From: Piper betle
Lineage: Eukaryota > Streptophyta > Magnoliopsida > Piperales > Piperaceae
Reading direction: 5' to 3'
Assembly: GCA_033002965.1 (NCBI GenBank)
Contig: JAURVB010002447.1
Span: 1 to 64,000, forward strand
Length of the DNA stretch: 64,000 nt
Part shown: positions 51,070-62,800 of the stretch, one piece after another
Position numbering within the stretch: the first letter of the stretch is position 1
Layout of the letters: every line of letters begins with the position of its first letter
Notes under the pieces: model-generated
The model's input: the letters and a program-made list of their open reading frames with translations, nothing else
Databases searched by the model: none
Told to the model about the DNA's origin: nothing
Position numbers and translations under genes: made by a program

Positions 51070-52499
51070 TCAATTAACTTTGCCGCAAACTGTTCTAATC
51101 TGCCCTTTAGATCCTTTTAGAGGGCTAATGTCACCCATCTTCACCATGGCGTTTAGCACAATCAGACGAGAAAGCTTTTGAACTGTTACTGTACTCAGAC
51201 ACAATGCTATCTGTGGAGCCTCCATTAAAGAGCACTTGGTCTGACTCCAAAAGGCCCTTTTCTGAATCAAATTCTTGAAATAGTTGTTGTCAAAGGACTT
51301 GGGAGTCACCAAGCCTAAAGCAGCCATGTTCCTATCTCGTCCATTTGAAGGCCATCCCCTTCTGCGAGTTCTTGCAAAACTTTCTTCTATGTTGTTCCCA
51401 TTGTAGACCTCTCCCTAAAAGTTGCACAGCCTGCTAGCCAGCCCATTGGTGGTGGTGCACCTGAATACGTATAAATATTTCAAATATATATATATATATA
51501 TATATTAGGACGATACATACAAGAAACATGTAAGTATACAATAATGGCATGGCAACCTATATAACGTAACCCGCATCAAAAAATTAAGATCAGGTAATAA
51601 TTAGAGACATAATTAACGACACAGATTGAAGTGCATATATAATATGGGACGTTTATGATAAATCAGTCTTACCGGAAAGGGCAACCATGTCTTTTGCAGA
51701 GAGACCCTTGTTGCGACAAGATTGGATAAGGAACGCTGTCTGTGAACTTTGGAAGGTCTGCAAAGGCTTACTCTTGGCTGGCTCTTGTGGAATCTCTCCT
51801 CCCAAGCTTCAGTGTCCATGATGGGCCTCCCACCTGCATTTCCAGTTATTAGTGATATCATCCAAATCATCCTACTTCCTCCTTGAAATTCCTTATGATA
51901 TTACTGTCCAAGTAGCTATGCATGATCATATAAATGACTTACTTACAGCTACAGAAGCATCTCGAGCAGCTACAGAAAGAATATCAGCACAAGATACTAC
52001 TCCGGGACAGATCTTCTCCACTTCAGTTTAACCTTCTCAATAACATCGATCCCCCTAACAGCGTTCGCATTCTGGGGCGCATCCTTCTCACTTGTGAAGG
52101 AGGATGTCGCATCTAAAAGCACGGAGCCATCACAACCCTGCAAAAGTAATTGCACATCTTTTTAGACATCCAACAACCTAGTTTTTAATTATTAGTCTAA
52201 CCATTATAATTGTATTGTATGATACAAAACGTTGAAAAACATTTAGATCATATATGAACCCGTAAAAAACAGTCATGGAAATGTAGGCGAATGTGTGAGG
52301 CAACGTTCACCGGAAACTGCACTCCTTATTACAGTCTTGATGGTGTTCAAGGCCTTAGGGCAAGAAGAATCATAGAAGGTAGACGTTAACTGTGCCATGC
52401 CATGTTTGACATGAACAACAACGAAGTCACAGTAACAAGGCATGCAAAGGTTGTGACACTAGTAACTACATTCATACCCATTTCCCCAACTTTCCTCAT
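51070..52499 (-). pseudogene. Class III peroxidase pseudogene (tandem copy)
   Basis: Same orientation as the peroxidase 1.3 kb away. Recognisable parts in order: signal-like start at ATG 52,499, LTSTFYDSSCPKALNTIK, then RLHFHDCF before an intron, [33 protein letters not shown] followed by a stop, [17 protein letters not shown], and a normal end GQIRTVCGKVN. At least six frame breaks or stops are spread over all exons, and the proximal haem-binding block HTIGQ is replaced by PPPMG-like sequence, so the essential histidine is gone. Unlike the ATR3 and IDD breaks, this includes loss of catalytic sequence, supporting a true pseudogene even if some single-base breaks are assembly errors. Confidence 0.85.
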
Positions 52500-52907
52500 G
52501 AATTTTATCACTAAATGATCTCGGAAGAAAGATTTGAAACAAATGAGGGCTGTGAAGATGAGGAAGACTGATTGATGAGAATGCTAGCTTGTAATTGCAT
52601 ATATAATTGGATTCCTCCCTGAGGTTGATATATATGTAGAGGTAGGGTTTGAGGGTTTAATCTTATAATGCACGTCCGTGGGGAGGGGGGAAGTCAAAGC
52701 TATTGTGAACTGTAGCAGGAGCCCAATTTCAATTCATGCTTTGGCCTCTTTATAAGTGGAGAAGAAGCTTCATTGAATCTCCGGTTTGCCGTTTAACAGT
52801 GGGGTCAATATGAGCCATGGAAGTGAGGTGCAAGCATTTGCATATATTGATGTCTGACATGTAGTGCCTCGCCTTTTGCTTCTTGACTTGGGAAATGGTA
52901 TCAGTGC

Positions 52908-53828
52908 ATGTGGGTGTACCATATGAGTGGTGTTGGTAGCGAGGTTGGTGAGTGGATTGTATTGGTTCAAATGTTGTATTGGTTCAAGCTCATCTCCTTT
53001 CTCCCACTCATGTACTCCCTTCTCATTGTGCCCTTCATCTCCGAATTACCTCGCTGGCTTGCCATCAGAGGGAGAGTAGAAGAAGCTAAAGTAATCTTGA
53101 GCAAATATGCCAGGCTCAATGGTAAGAACTGCCTGCAAATGTAACAATTTCCATTCCATCTGAAGCAAAATTGAATGCCGACGATGACCATACCTCCATT
53201 TCATCACAAGAAAGCCTGTGGTCAAGAAGGTGGGAAAGGAAGAGGATCATCCTTGTCATGATTGCAGGGTTTGGAATTGGGTTTGTGTATTATGGTATGC
53301 AGCTCAACGTGGAGAACTTAAACTTTGATATCTACTTTAGTGTGGCAGTGAATGCTATAATGGAGATCCCAGCTGTTATCTTTGGCAGTGTACTTCTTAG
53401 CTTCACAAACTGGAGACTGCTTCTTTCACTCTCTGCCTATATTGCAGGTGCTGCATGTATTTTATGCATATTTTTTAGGTCCAACGGTGGCAAGATATCA
53501 AAGGGAAGCCTTCCGCCAACTTATTGCAGAATCATTGGGTTTCATGGCACTTTCAACAGCGTTTGATGTGTTGTATATCTACTGCGTGGAGTTCCCAAAA
53601 AATATGAGGAACATAGCTGTATCCCTGCTGCGGCCGGCTTTGATGCTAGGGGCAGCCATTGCGCCTGTTCTGGTGGTCTTGGGGAGGTTGAGTCCATCCC
53701 TATCTTTTCTGGTGTTTGGGGTCTTGGCCAGTCAATGTGGATTGCTCAACTTTTGGCTACCTGAAACGAGAAATGCTCCTTTGTATGATACCTTGGAGCA
53801 ACAGGGAAAGGAGGAGAGACTCTGTTAA
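52908..53828 (+). pseudogene. 5'-truncated organic cation/carnitine transporter (OCT-like, MFS)
   Basis: Only the second half of a plant organic cation transporter is present. The recognisable part begins near 52,977 (LISFLPLMYSLLI), continues with SELPRWLAIRGRVEEAKVIL, a hydrophilic loop, and membrane segments around [28 protein letters not shown] and [16 protein letters not shown], and ends with [16 protein letters not shown]. The N-terminal six membrane segments are not found upstream, where the peroxidase copy starts instead. Two frame breaks interrupt the rest: one base short after LNGK (near 53,127) and one base long before QLIAESLGF (near 53,516). Intronless like its Arabidopsis relatives. 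Confidence 0.8.
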
Positions 53829-55269
53829 CCAGCTTTTGATACAGATAATGGTCTACCCAATTTCAGTGTGATAAAGATGTTTTTAGCTTCATGTGCGATA
53901 TCGGATGTAAAGTTCTATGATCAATCCGTTTTTCGTCCCTATTTGAAGAACTAAGCGTTATGATCATGCTATGATATACTAAACTTTTGTTTTGTAAAAA
54001 AATTTTTATAGCATTTCGTGGTATGACCTGTTACCAAATCATTAATATGAATTAATGCATAAGAAGCGATGTTACTGTTGTAATCGTTTTTTTTCAAGCA
54101 ACTGTTGTAATCGTTAATACCCGATTTGGCAGCACTGTTGGAAGGTCAATTTTATGGTTTGTGTTAAATTTAAACGAATATATTTAACTAGCCAACTCGT
54201 ATTAAAGTAAGACCTGTGGTCTGAACTCTCATATTGACATGGTTCCAAAGAAGCAGTCATCGGATCATGGATGAACTTCCACCTGATTCATCATCCTATA
54301 ATTCCTACGATGGTTCCACCTCCGATATCATCAACCATGGCACCTCATCGCTCTCATCCTTCATTTCAATATGCATCCCTCTCATCCTACGATGATCGAC
54401 CATCTGGTGGCCCTCTGTATGAAATGTCTTCTTCCTTTCAAGCTTATTGAATACCTCTCTCTGTACATCAATTACTTTCTTGAGGCCTCTAAAAATCGTC
54501 TAATATTCGTCTATGATCTGATTTCAGGACAGGTTTATCAAAGTACTTACGAGGTAAATGCGAGTCGTTTACATCACTAACAAATGTAAGGTGCCTGGAA
54601 GATCTTGCAATGCCAGAGAATCCCCGCAGGGAGAAGATAAAAACCTGCAAGAGCTATAGAGGGGATCTGACCATCTATAAGAGACATGTCTCATACTGCC
54701 CCACACAAAAGTCTTACTCTTTCAACCCAGGGCAGCAGTGGAAGCTTCACTAAAATTTTGTTTGTTGTAGGAGTAAACAGATTATTAATCAGTTCAAAAG
54801 CGATCTGTTTTTAGAAAATAGAGCGGTGATTATGCAAGTTATCTCAAAGAACTATCTGAATATATTCGTAAGTCCGCATGAAGGTGACGAAATTCCAATT
54901 GCCAGTTAACTCGTTCCTCTTGGAAATCATGATTTCTCAGTAAAAGCTATTGGAACTGCTCCATAGAGGTTACCATGTCATTCAGCAACTTAAATTTCTC
55001 AAATTCAACTTTAACATGTTTAGGCCGTCCTATTTCACAAAGTAATGTACCCTTTTCACAAGTGATGAATTTATTCACCGCCAAAACAATTTCCCTCGAC
55101 GAACAAGGGCATTAACCGAACAAAAGCTAAACATTTATAGTAACTTCTAACAGCAATTATATTATAAGCCTCAAGTATGGGAGCCTTTAACAATTATTCT
55201 ATTCAAAATCCTCTTGTGCCAAAAATGGTTCATAAGGAAGCCAGTATTGGGACTCACCTCCTCCCTCAC
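53829..55269. other. Intergenic, no gene seen
   Basis: Short frames only, without recognisable motifs. The right end contains the 3' untranslated region of the minus-strand SG1-like gene. Confidence 0.5.
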
Positions 55270-56245
55270 TCAGCTCTCTGCTTCCGTCCCAAACAACTTC
55301 ATCCTCGACAACGGCGTCTGCAAGAACCCCTCCACTTCATCCTTCCCCGGCGCCAGCTCCTTGTACCGAGCAAACTGCTCCCTCGCCTCCTTGTTCCTAT
55401 CCAACAAGCTGTATATCACCCCCTTGCAGAAATACGGCCGGAAGTCCTTGGGATCCTCACTGGCCAGCTCCTCGTAGCTCCTCAAAGCCTCCTCCACGTT
55501 CCTCTGCAAGGACCGCAGCTGGGCCATGATGAACTTCACATCCCTCGCCTCCTTCTCCTTCCCCTCCCTCTCGGCCATGCCCAACGCCTCCCCCAGTTTC
55601 TCCCACGCCGCATCACCGTCGCCGCTGCGTTCCATCAGCACCACGGCCTCGAACAGCGCCTCGAACGAGAGGGGGTCCTCGGCGAGGATTTCGTCGAACA
55701 CCTTGCGGGCGTCCTCCACCTCGCCCAGCTCGTTGTGCAACCTCGCGAGGAGGAACTTCCACTGCGTCTCCTTGGGCTGGGCAGACACCAGCTTCCTCAG
55801 AATCCCCATCGCCTCGGTGTCCTCCCCGTCCTCTAGCTTCCGCTCCAGCAGCGACTTGAGCGCCGCCGCGGCCTCGGAGTGGGAACCGATGAACTCCGAC
55901 AGCGGAGACACCGCCGACTCCGTTCCCTCTTCCGATTTCTCCTCCGTTGAGACCTCCAGCGCCGGCGCCCGCGGCTCTGCCCTCGCCGGAAAGTTGTTGA
56001 CTTTCCCGACGAAGATCGCCGCCGCGGCGGCCAGGACCACGGCGGAAGAAGCGGTTTTGATGGTGCGGAGGGCGCGGCCCATCCCGTCTTCGTCCCTGGC
56101 TCCGGATCTCCGGCGGCTCGAGCAGGCCTTGATGGAGATTCTGGAGAGAGGCCTCGGCGCCGCCAGCCCAGTGAGGCAAGCGGAGCGGCGGGCGGCGTCG
56201 GTAGGTTCCACGGTGGGCGAGGGCACCGCTGCTCAAAGTTGTCAT
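55270..56245 (-). CDS. SG1: SLOW GREEN 1-like chloroplast TPR protein
   Basis: Chloroplast tetratricopeptide protein needed for early chloroplast development in Arabidopsis. The single uninterrupted frame (55,270-56,226) has an Arg/Ser/Ala-rich N-terminus resembling a transit peptide (RISIKACSSRRRS), a hydrophobic segment (SSAVVLAAAAAIFVG), an acidic linker and TPR helices, with diagnostic blocks LVSAQPKETQWKFLLARL, DPLSFEALFEAVVLMERSG, DPKDFRPYFCKGVIYSLLDR and the end TPLSRMKLFG. The conserved frame has no ATG before about residue 49; it opens only with GTG at 56,226. The next upstream ATG, 56,245 (MTTLSSG), is in another frame, so the true start is probably there with a one- or two-base break near the sixth codon. 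Intronless and very GC-rich. Confidence 0.85.
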
Positions 56246-56605
56246 CTTTACGGCGGCGTCGGCGATGGAGGACGGGGCGGGACGAAGAACACGAGGGAAA
56301 CACTTCGGCTAGTTTTTGAATAGAAGGTAGAGTTGTTGCGAACAGGGGCCTACGGTTTTGAAAATTAGATTTTTAGGTTTGTAGTTTTGCATTTTTATAA
56401 TGTCATTAGAGGAAAGTTAAATTTTTTATAAATAAATAAATAATATATATATATATATATATATATAGGGTCGATATGATGGGTCAGTCTAATCATCATT
56501 AATAGAGTATTACGGTGGAGCCATGAAGCTTAATTTTAAAGTTTTGTTTATTTTTCCCGTATTTAAGACCAGCCTCGGGGATTAATTAACGTACGTACGT
56601 GCTAT

Positions 56606-56636
<31 letters not shown>

Positions 56637-57689
56637 TCAGTTGACGTGGTTTTCAATATGGGTTGTCATTTTCTCCACATCGGTTGCTCACTTGACATTG
56701 GCAAGAACAGTATTGGTTGCGCCTTCACGTCGCGCAAACTGTTGTATCATAGTTGTCCCTGGTCTCAAATGATATGCGTAGGAGAAACTGATCTAAAAAT
56801 TTGATTTCTCGTTCGATATATGAGGTAGATTGTTGATGATTTATCAAATGAGCTCAAACACATCTTTCCATTCATTTCGCGCCATATTTCCCCAACGATA
56901 CATTATTTGGCCTTTGTTACGCCAAAAATAAATGCAACTCATGAATCACTCTGGGAAGAGTAGGTGGGTGATCCAATCATCATGCCATTCACGTTTCCCT
57001 CGTTAACCATTCGGTTCCATCGTATTGATGTCCACCAACTTGGCAGTTGCAACCCACAAAATATGAGCAGAAGGAAAAAGTTGATTGCCAATCTGTAATC
57101 CAGTCAAGGATACACAATTAAAGTCTCTAATGTATTACTGGGTTTTACCATGTATTCAAATCCTTGCCATTTCACGAAAGCAAGTTCGAAATCATTTCAG
57201 CATTTTTGACAAAACTTCATTAGGCCACATCAATCAAGGTAGAAAACTATCGTTCTGCAACTATTCGTTACAAATACTATCCATACACTCGTTCTAAATA
57301 GTAGAGTTCCAATGACCCTGTAAAAATAGTAGGGCATGGATGGCCAAAGTATCACCTTCTAGCATCAGTTTAGATCCAAGGAAGCTAATTTGTTCATACA
57401 AGTATGCATCAATTACAGACAACCATGTCTACTCACTGTATGGAGTTTCTTCTTCTCATACATACAATACAAATAATCATTACCAAAGCTGGTTACCTCT
57501 ATGGTCTATATGTTCGCAGAGATTAGGACTAACCTGCAAAGCGATGATGGTTAGGCGAGCAAACAAATTTCTGCTACGAGATAACCTGCACATGCTTTGC
57601 AACACAAAGGTGCGGGCGCAACAACTGGCTTTCCCTTAACATGAGCCGCCACTGAAACAAGGAGGCCTTAGAATGAAAGGTACCATCTC
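56246..57689. other. SG1-like promoter and spacer to the ARF 3' end
   Basis: Includes an AT microsatellite at about 56,442-56,466 and a TC run near 56,625. The part next to 57,690 is the ARF 3' untranslated region. No other gene seen. Confidence 0.5.
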
Positions 57690-60600
57690 TTAATAGTCAA
57701 ATGAACAAACAGAGTGCATCCCAGATGGGTGGTGGTTCCTTGTGTCACCATTCAACCTTGAGCCGCCTCCACTTGGGTTTAAGGATTCATATTCCTGTTG
57801 ACCCAATTTTTGAACATCTTCAGGTGAAAGTATCTTGATATGCCCCACATTATTGACAAATGACCTGCAAAGTGATCATGTAAAATGCCTTTATTTGTAA
57901 TGAACAATCGAGGGAAAATGGAGAATATGTTGCTTAATTTCAAAGCCCTGCTCAGATGATAATCTACTAATGCATTAGCATGCATTGTGTGTATTGAATA
58001 TGAGTAAAAAAGCCCTACCCCCATGGATCATCGCCAAGGAGAAGCACATCATTCTCCCTGTCAACAAATACAAGCTGCCAGCCTGATCTTTGAGGGTCTT
58101 CCAATTGCCCCTCAATGCCAAACATCTGACCCAGTTCTCCTCTCAGCTGATGATAGCTGCTGAACCGGCTGATGTCTAGCCATCTCCCAACAGATCCTGA
58201 CTTGTGAACCTACAGTTGTTGCCAAATATTTCCTCATGAGCACTGACATACTACAAACTGAATTCCTAAACAAATGAGTACCTCGAGTTACCTTCACAAA
58301 AGTTCCATTTGCTACATCTGATTGACCGCCATTCTGTAGCAATGTAGTTGGATCATTAACACCATTAACAAGAGAGTTCTGGTATGCAGAATCTGCAAAT
58401 GGCAATGAAGATTCCTCATTTTCAATCGTGGCACCAACAAGATTAGGTGCTTGATTTGGGATCAAAGACGATGAAGAATCAATGTTAACCCCAAACAAGG
58501 TATGCGCCTGGACATCAGTGGCACAGTTTTGGGTGTCTAGTGCACCATCCTTTCCAGGGAATGGTAAAAGTGATACCACATTACCCACAACACTTGCAGG
58601 TGTCATACCAAACTTCGGAGGTATCCATGTCTGCTGCTGGTGCTGCTGCTCATGTACTACAGGTTGAGAAATTCTTGAGAAGTTTATAAGACCAGAACTT
58701 CCATCACCTAAGGATCCCAACACACCCTGTGCACTAGTGGCGGTTAAGACTGTGGCTGCAGTCATATTTGAATCAGGAAATACGGTGGCTTTCTGGTTTA
58801 TTGAGGATGACATTCGTGAGGATTGCTGCTGTTGAATCTGGTCCGTTGGAATTTGATAAGTACTTTCTAAATAGTTCTGCTGCGGTTGCACCTGCTGCTT
58901 GTGCTTATCATCGAATGATGACAGAAACTGCTGCTGCTGCAAAAGATGGATGCCTGACAAGTTCTCATTCAAGGTCTGATGTTGCTGTGGTTGGGACAAC
59001 ACTTGGGGTGAAAACAATTGGTTGGATTGACGAGGAAATTGTTGGGGAAATTGGAAAGGCTGCTGAAACTGAATAAATGGTTGCTTGAAAGAATCGCTAG
59101 CTCTAATGTCCTGCAAGGCAGTGGCGGCCATTGCTTGATAGTGATCTTGCTCGTGAGCCATAGATGTAGGATCAAACCTCTGCTGCAACCAAGGGCCCAT
59201 TCCAATTGACTGAAAATTCATAGCTCGAAGGTTTTGATCGACAGGATCTCCCCTCAGCCACATGAAGCCATTATCCACATCTCTACTATCTACATAAACA
59301 AGAAAAGACAAAAACGTGAGAACTGCAAATAAGAAAAAGGTTCTAAACAAGCACCGTGTTTGTGCTTTACCCATCTTAGTACTCCAGTAACCATGACAGA
59401 CATCAAAATTCAGACAGGAAAAGTTTTTCCAGCCGTCAAATTTTGGACTGCATGTTTACCGTTTATAAAATAAATAGCTATAAGCATATTAATGGAAAAG
59501 CTCATAGTTTGCAAAACATTATTAGTTTACATGTGTGCTCGCCGTGTACCTTGAACAAAATTATGCAGCTACACTCTTGATCAGAGCTTGCAAATTTGCA
59601 GGCTGATGTTAGAGATCAATGCACTACATTATGACTAGTTTTCAAATTTTTTACATCAACATTAGCTGCTACTTTTAGGAAACTATTCCAAAATTAAGAC
59701 ATCTACCTTGAAATGATGGTAGACCAGGATGCCACGGGCGCTTCAGTCTGAGAGGAAAAAGTGAAGGATACATGGGGAAAGTTGTCAAAGGATCAATTTC
59801 CCAAAGTGATACTCGTGGCTGCCGTTCACCTGCAGTTGATTCATCCCAACCAACCTGCAATTTTGTGAAGTTTATAAAGCACTAATGCAATTTCTTGGGA
59901 ATATTTAACTAGCAGTCAAATGCATAATATCTCTAGAGGAACGTAAGTCACACTTTTCAATAAAAGAAGTGCTACTAAAATGCTAAAAAGGTGCTTCTAT
60001 CAGCTTTTCAATAAACCAGGCTAAATTTTGGTTAATAATTTATTAAAAGTCGTTCAAAATCTGTTTCCGCGGCAACCTAAGTTCATATCTGTTTATAGAG
60101 TCAATTAATAAAATGTAATCACCTTGACGGATCTCCAATGTGAATTTGGCCACCGAACAGAATCTAGATCACTGATACCAGTTATTGTACCCATATACCT
60201 GAAGTAAAAGAAAAATTCAAAGATCAAAAGTTTTCACACTAAATTTTACATTTGGAGAAACTACCAGTCCATGATATTTCTGGGGAGCTGTACAACAATT
60301 TGAAGCTTGTGATATGGGTCATATACCTGCGGACACTTGATTCTTCAGTTTCAAAAAGCATACGGAAGCGCAGTCCGACAGAAACACGTGTATGATATAC
60401 CGCTTTGACATACTTAGAGAGAGGGATCACAAATTCAGATGGACTTGCTCTGCCAGTAGAAAACACAAATGTTCAAAAGAACGGCAATAATGTAAAGCTG
60501 GATGAATGTGACAGAAACCTGCATGTAAATTAAATAAATCTTTGCAAACTGAAAGGAGCTGCCATTGAAAATGTGAAATGTGTAGCATTTGCATGTCGTG

Positions 60601-62230
60601 ATACCTAGGATTATAAAAAACAGTGAAACGACTGTTTGTTGCAGCAGCATGAGCAGCAGCCGCAAGAAGTCCAATATGCATGCTGTCACTAGATAGTACA
60701 GATGAAGGCATCACAGTCTGTGGTCTATTAGCGCGCCTTATTCCCAGGAGAAGCTGATTTTGCTCATTCCTGTGTCAACAGAAAAGTGATACATCCAGAG
60801 GTTCTGAAACAACTATTGGTTACAATTATATTCTGTACAAATGTAACAACATGCTTTCCTACCAGATAAAAAGCACAGAATCCCCAGCAACAAGTCTTTT
60901 GGCACTCACAAACACGCTCCAGCCAGTGGTCAGAAGATGCCTTTTGGGTTGGCCTGTTCAACCAAAATTACTTGAGCACTCTTTTAAGCATAAACTATCA
61001 CCAAATTTTGTTGCTCTTAGTTTGTATCGCAGCTCTACATAGCAAATACAAGGATGAAGACCAAAAATAGATACTTCCATTTATCACTATGCCTTCAAAA
61101 GTAGCTAATATTATAGCCAAAGAATTTTGCACAAACCTCGGAATATGTGTCTGAACTTCCATTCTACATCATGAAGATCTCTGGCAATAAGCTCTTGGAA
61201 GGGAGGTTGTTGAGTGAAATCCTACCAAGACAATAAAAAAAAAAACATATTACATCAGGAGCAACGGCAACCAAACCAAACCACTTTTTTCTATCAACTT
61301 AGACTCATCCATAAACACGTGCAACTCCACTAACAAAAACTTACAAGAGGAGGAAACACTTTTTCAGCTGCACGGCGTGGAACAGAGAATCCACCATGCG
61401 TACTAGTATCACTAGCAGTCAAGGTCTTGCAAAAGTAATTCGTAGGTTGCTTGCTGGCGATTCCCATATCAGGAGGAATATATGTTTCCTTTTGTTCTTG
61501 CTGAAAAATATATTTTTTGATGCAATGTCTACCCCAACAAATCACAAACAACTGCAGACAAAGATAAAATTAAAAACCTTACCGTGCTCAGTGGTTGCAG
61601 AGTCATCTGGGCATAAACTTCATCAGTTTCCACATCAGCCTGAAATTCCATTAGATTTATGAATGTCCAGTTTTCTGCGCCTTCCCTCTTTTCTAAAGTA
61701 CACCTAGTCAAATGGGAAACATCATAGAACTCACATGCATAGTGACATTGTGGAGTTGGCAGATCAATTGAGGAGGCAAGCTCGGATAATTGGGTATATG
61801 CCCATCAACTTCCTTGTTTGTGGAAGCAGTAACCTACAAGTGATAGAGAGAAATAATGCTAAATTGCTGCATCCGCTACATATATACTGATAAGCATAGC
61901 CCGGCAAGATTTAATAGTCACCTGCTCACTGTGACCCTGTGGGAGGTAGACAACGCGGCTACCAATTGTGGGCAAAGACACAAGCGGACCAGCGCAGGCA
62001 TGCCAAAGCTCTGAATTCAAGCACCTCTTCTCCCCTACAACAAAATTGCGACCGCACAATTAGCCTTCAAGCAGAACCTTCGGCTCATAAACACTAGCCG
62101 AGAGACCACCCAAAAACCAAAGCTTGCAAAATATCCTAAGGAAACTCAAAAGAAGAAAAACGTGGCCCCCGGACATACCATCTTGGCCCTGCGATTGTGG
62201 AGACGAGACCGAAGAGGAAGAAGCCTTCAT
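57690..62230 (-). CDS. ARF6/8: Auxin response factor, activator class (ARF6/8 type)
   Basis: Nuclear transcription factor binding auxin response elements. Fourteen exons with GT-AG borders and consistent phases: 62230-62179, 62034-61922, 61833-61735, 61639-61583, 61500-61345, 61221-61137, 60953-60863, 60769-60605, 60449-60327, 60198-60123, 59854-59707, 59289-58292, 58209-58019, 57864-57690; 842 residues. It starts MKASSSS, then [15 protein letters not shown]. The B3 DNA-binding domain contains [33 protein letters not shown] and [15 protein letters not shown]; the ancillary domain [10 protein letters not shown] and [12 protein letters not shown] Gln-rich middle region (about residues 390-700) marks an activator. 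The C-terminal PB1 domain has the acidic loop [16 protein letters not shown] and, earlier, the basic VHKSGSVGR. The usual NNVWYIKIL reads NNVGHIKIL. An miR167 site in exon 13 fits the ARF6/ARF8 clade. Confidence 0.95.
58070..58090 (-). promoter_or_regulatory. miR167 target site in the ARF mRNA
   Basis: The minus strand reads AGATCAGGCTGGCAGCTTGT here, encoding RSGWQLV of the PB1 domain. Against mature miR167 it pairs at 17 of 21 positions, with the mismatches at both ends and one near position 14, the same arrangement as the validated sites of Arabidopsis ARF6 and ARF8. It implies post-transcriptional control of this gene by miR167. Confidence 0.9.
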
Positions 62231-62800
62231 ATTTGAAAATTGGAACGCTCTGCTAAATCACAGCTCCCCAATCTCGACTCGACCAGTTTCCTCTCAAAGT
62301 TCCAAACTTTCCTTCTCGCCAGTGTTTCAAAAATCTGCCGCGGAAGAAACTGTATCCGGAAAACAATCGTCGAAGCCTTAAGAGGAACTGATTCGCAAAA
62401 ACTCTACTAAACACAGCACAAACAGAGCAAAACCTCGGATCCCCACCAGAGACAGAGTAGTCACTTCTTCAACATTCGCTCGGACATCAACCATAGCACT
62501 CTACTCCAACACCAGAAAGCACACTCCACTTCCAATTTGAGCTTGAGGAGCTCACTCCACTTGCAAAACACACAGCACACTCAACCCCAGCTCAAATCAT
62601 CAAACAATCACCCCTCCACCAGCAAGCTTCACTCTTTTCACCTTCGCTCCCAGCTCCAAAGCAGCCAAGCTCCCCTCGCAGCTCCAAAGCAGCCAAGCTC
62701 CCCTCCCCCGCCCTCACCTCCACCTCGCCGGAGACCTCATCCGCCGCCACCTCCGCCGCCACCTCCGCCGCCGCCCATCTGAAAAAAAGCTCCGATGGGG
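62231..62800 (-). other. ARF 5' untranslated/leader region with GGC-GGT repeats
   Basis: Long transcribed leader is expected for this ARF clade. On the minus strand 62,780-62,735 is a run of GGCGGC and GGAGGT units. The 81-codon proline-rich frame on the plus strand is the shadow of this repeat. The transcription start was not determined. Confidence 0.5.

Noticed and set aside
55177..56323. Plus-strand frames of 219 and 265 codons
   Set aside because: Antisense shadows of the GC-rich SG1-like gene, with no recognisable domain.
62537..62782. Proline-rich 81-codon plus frame
   Set aside because: Produced by the GGC/GGT repeat in the ARF leader read on the opposite strand.
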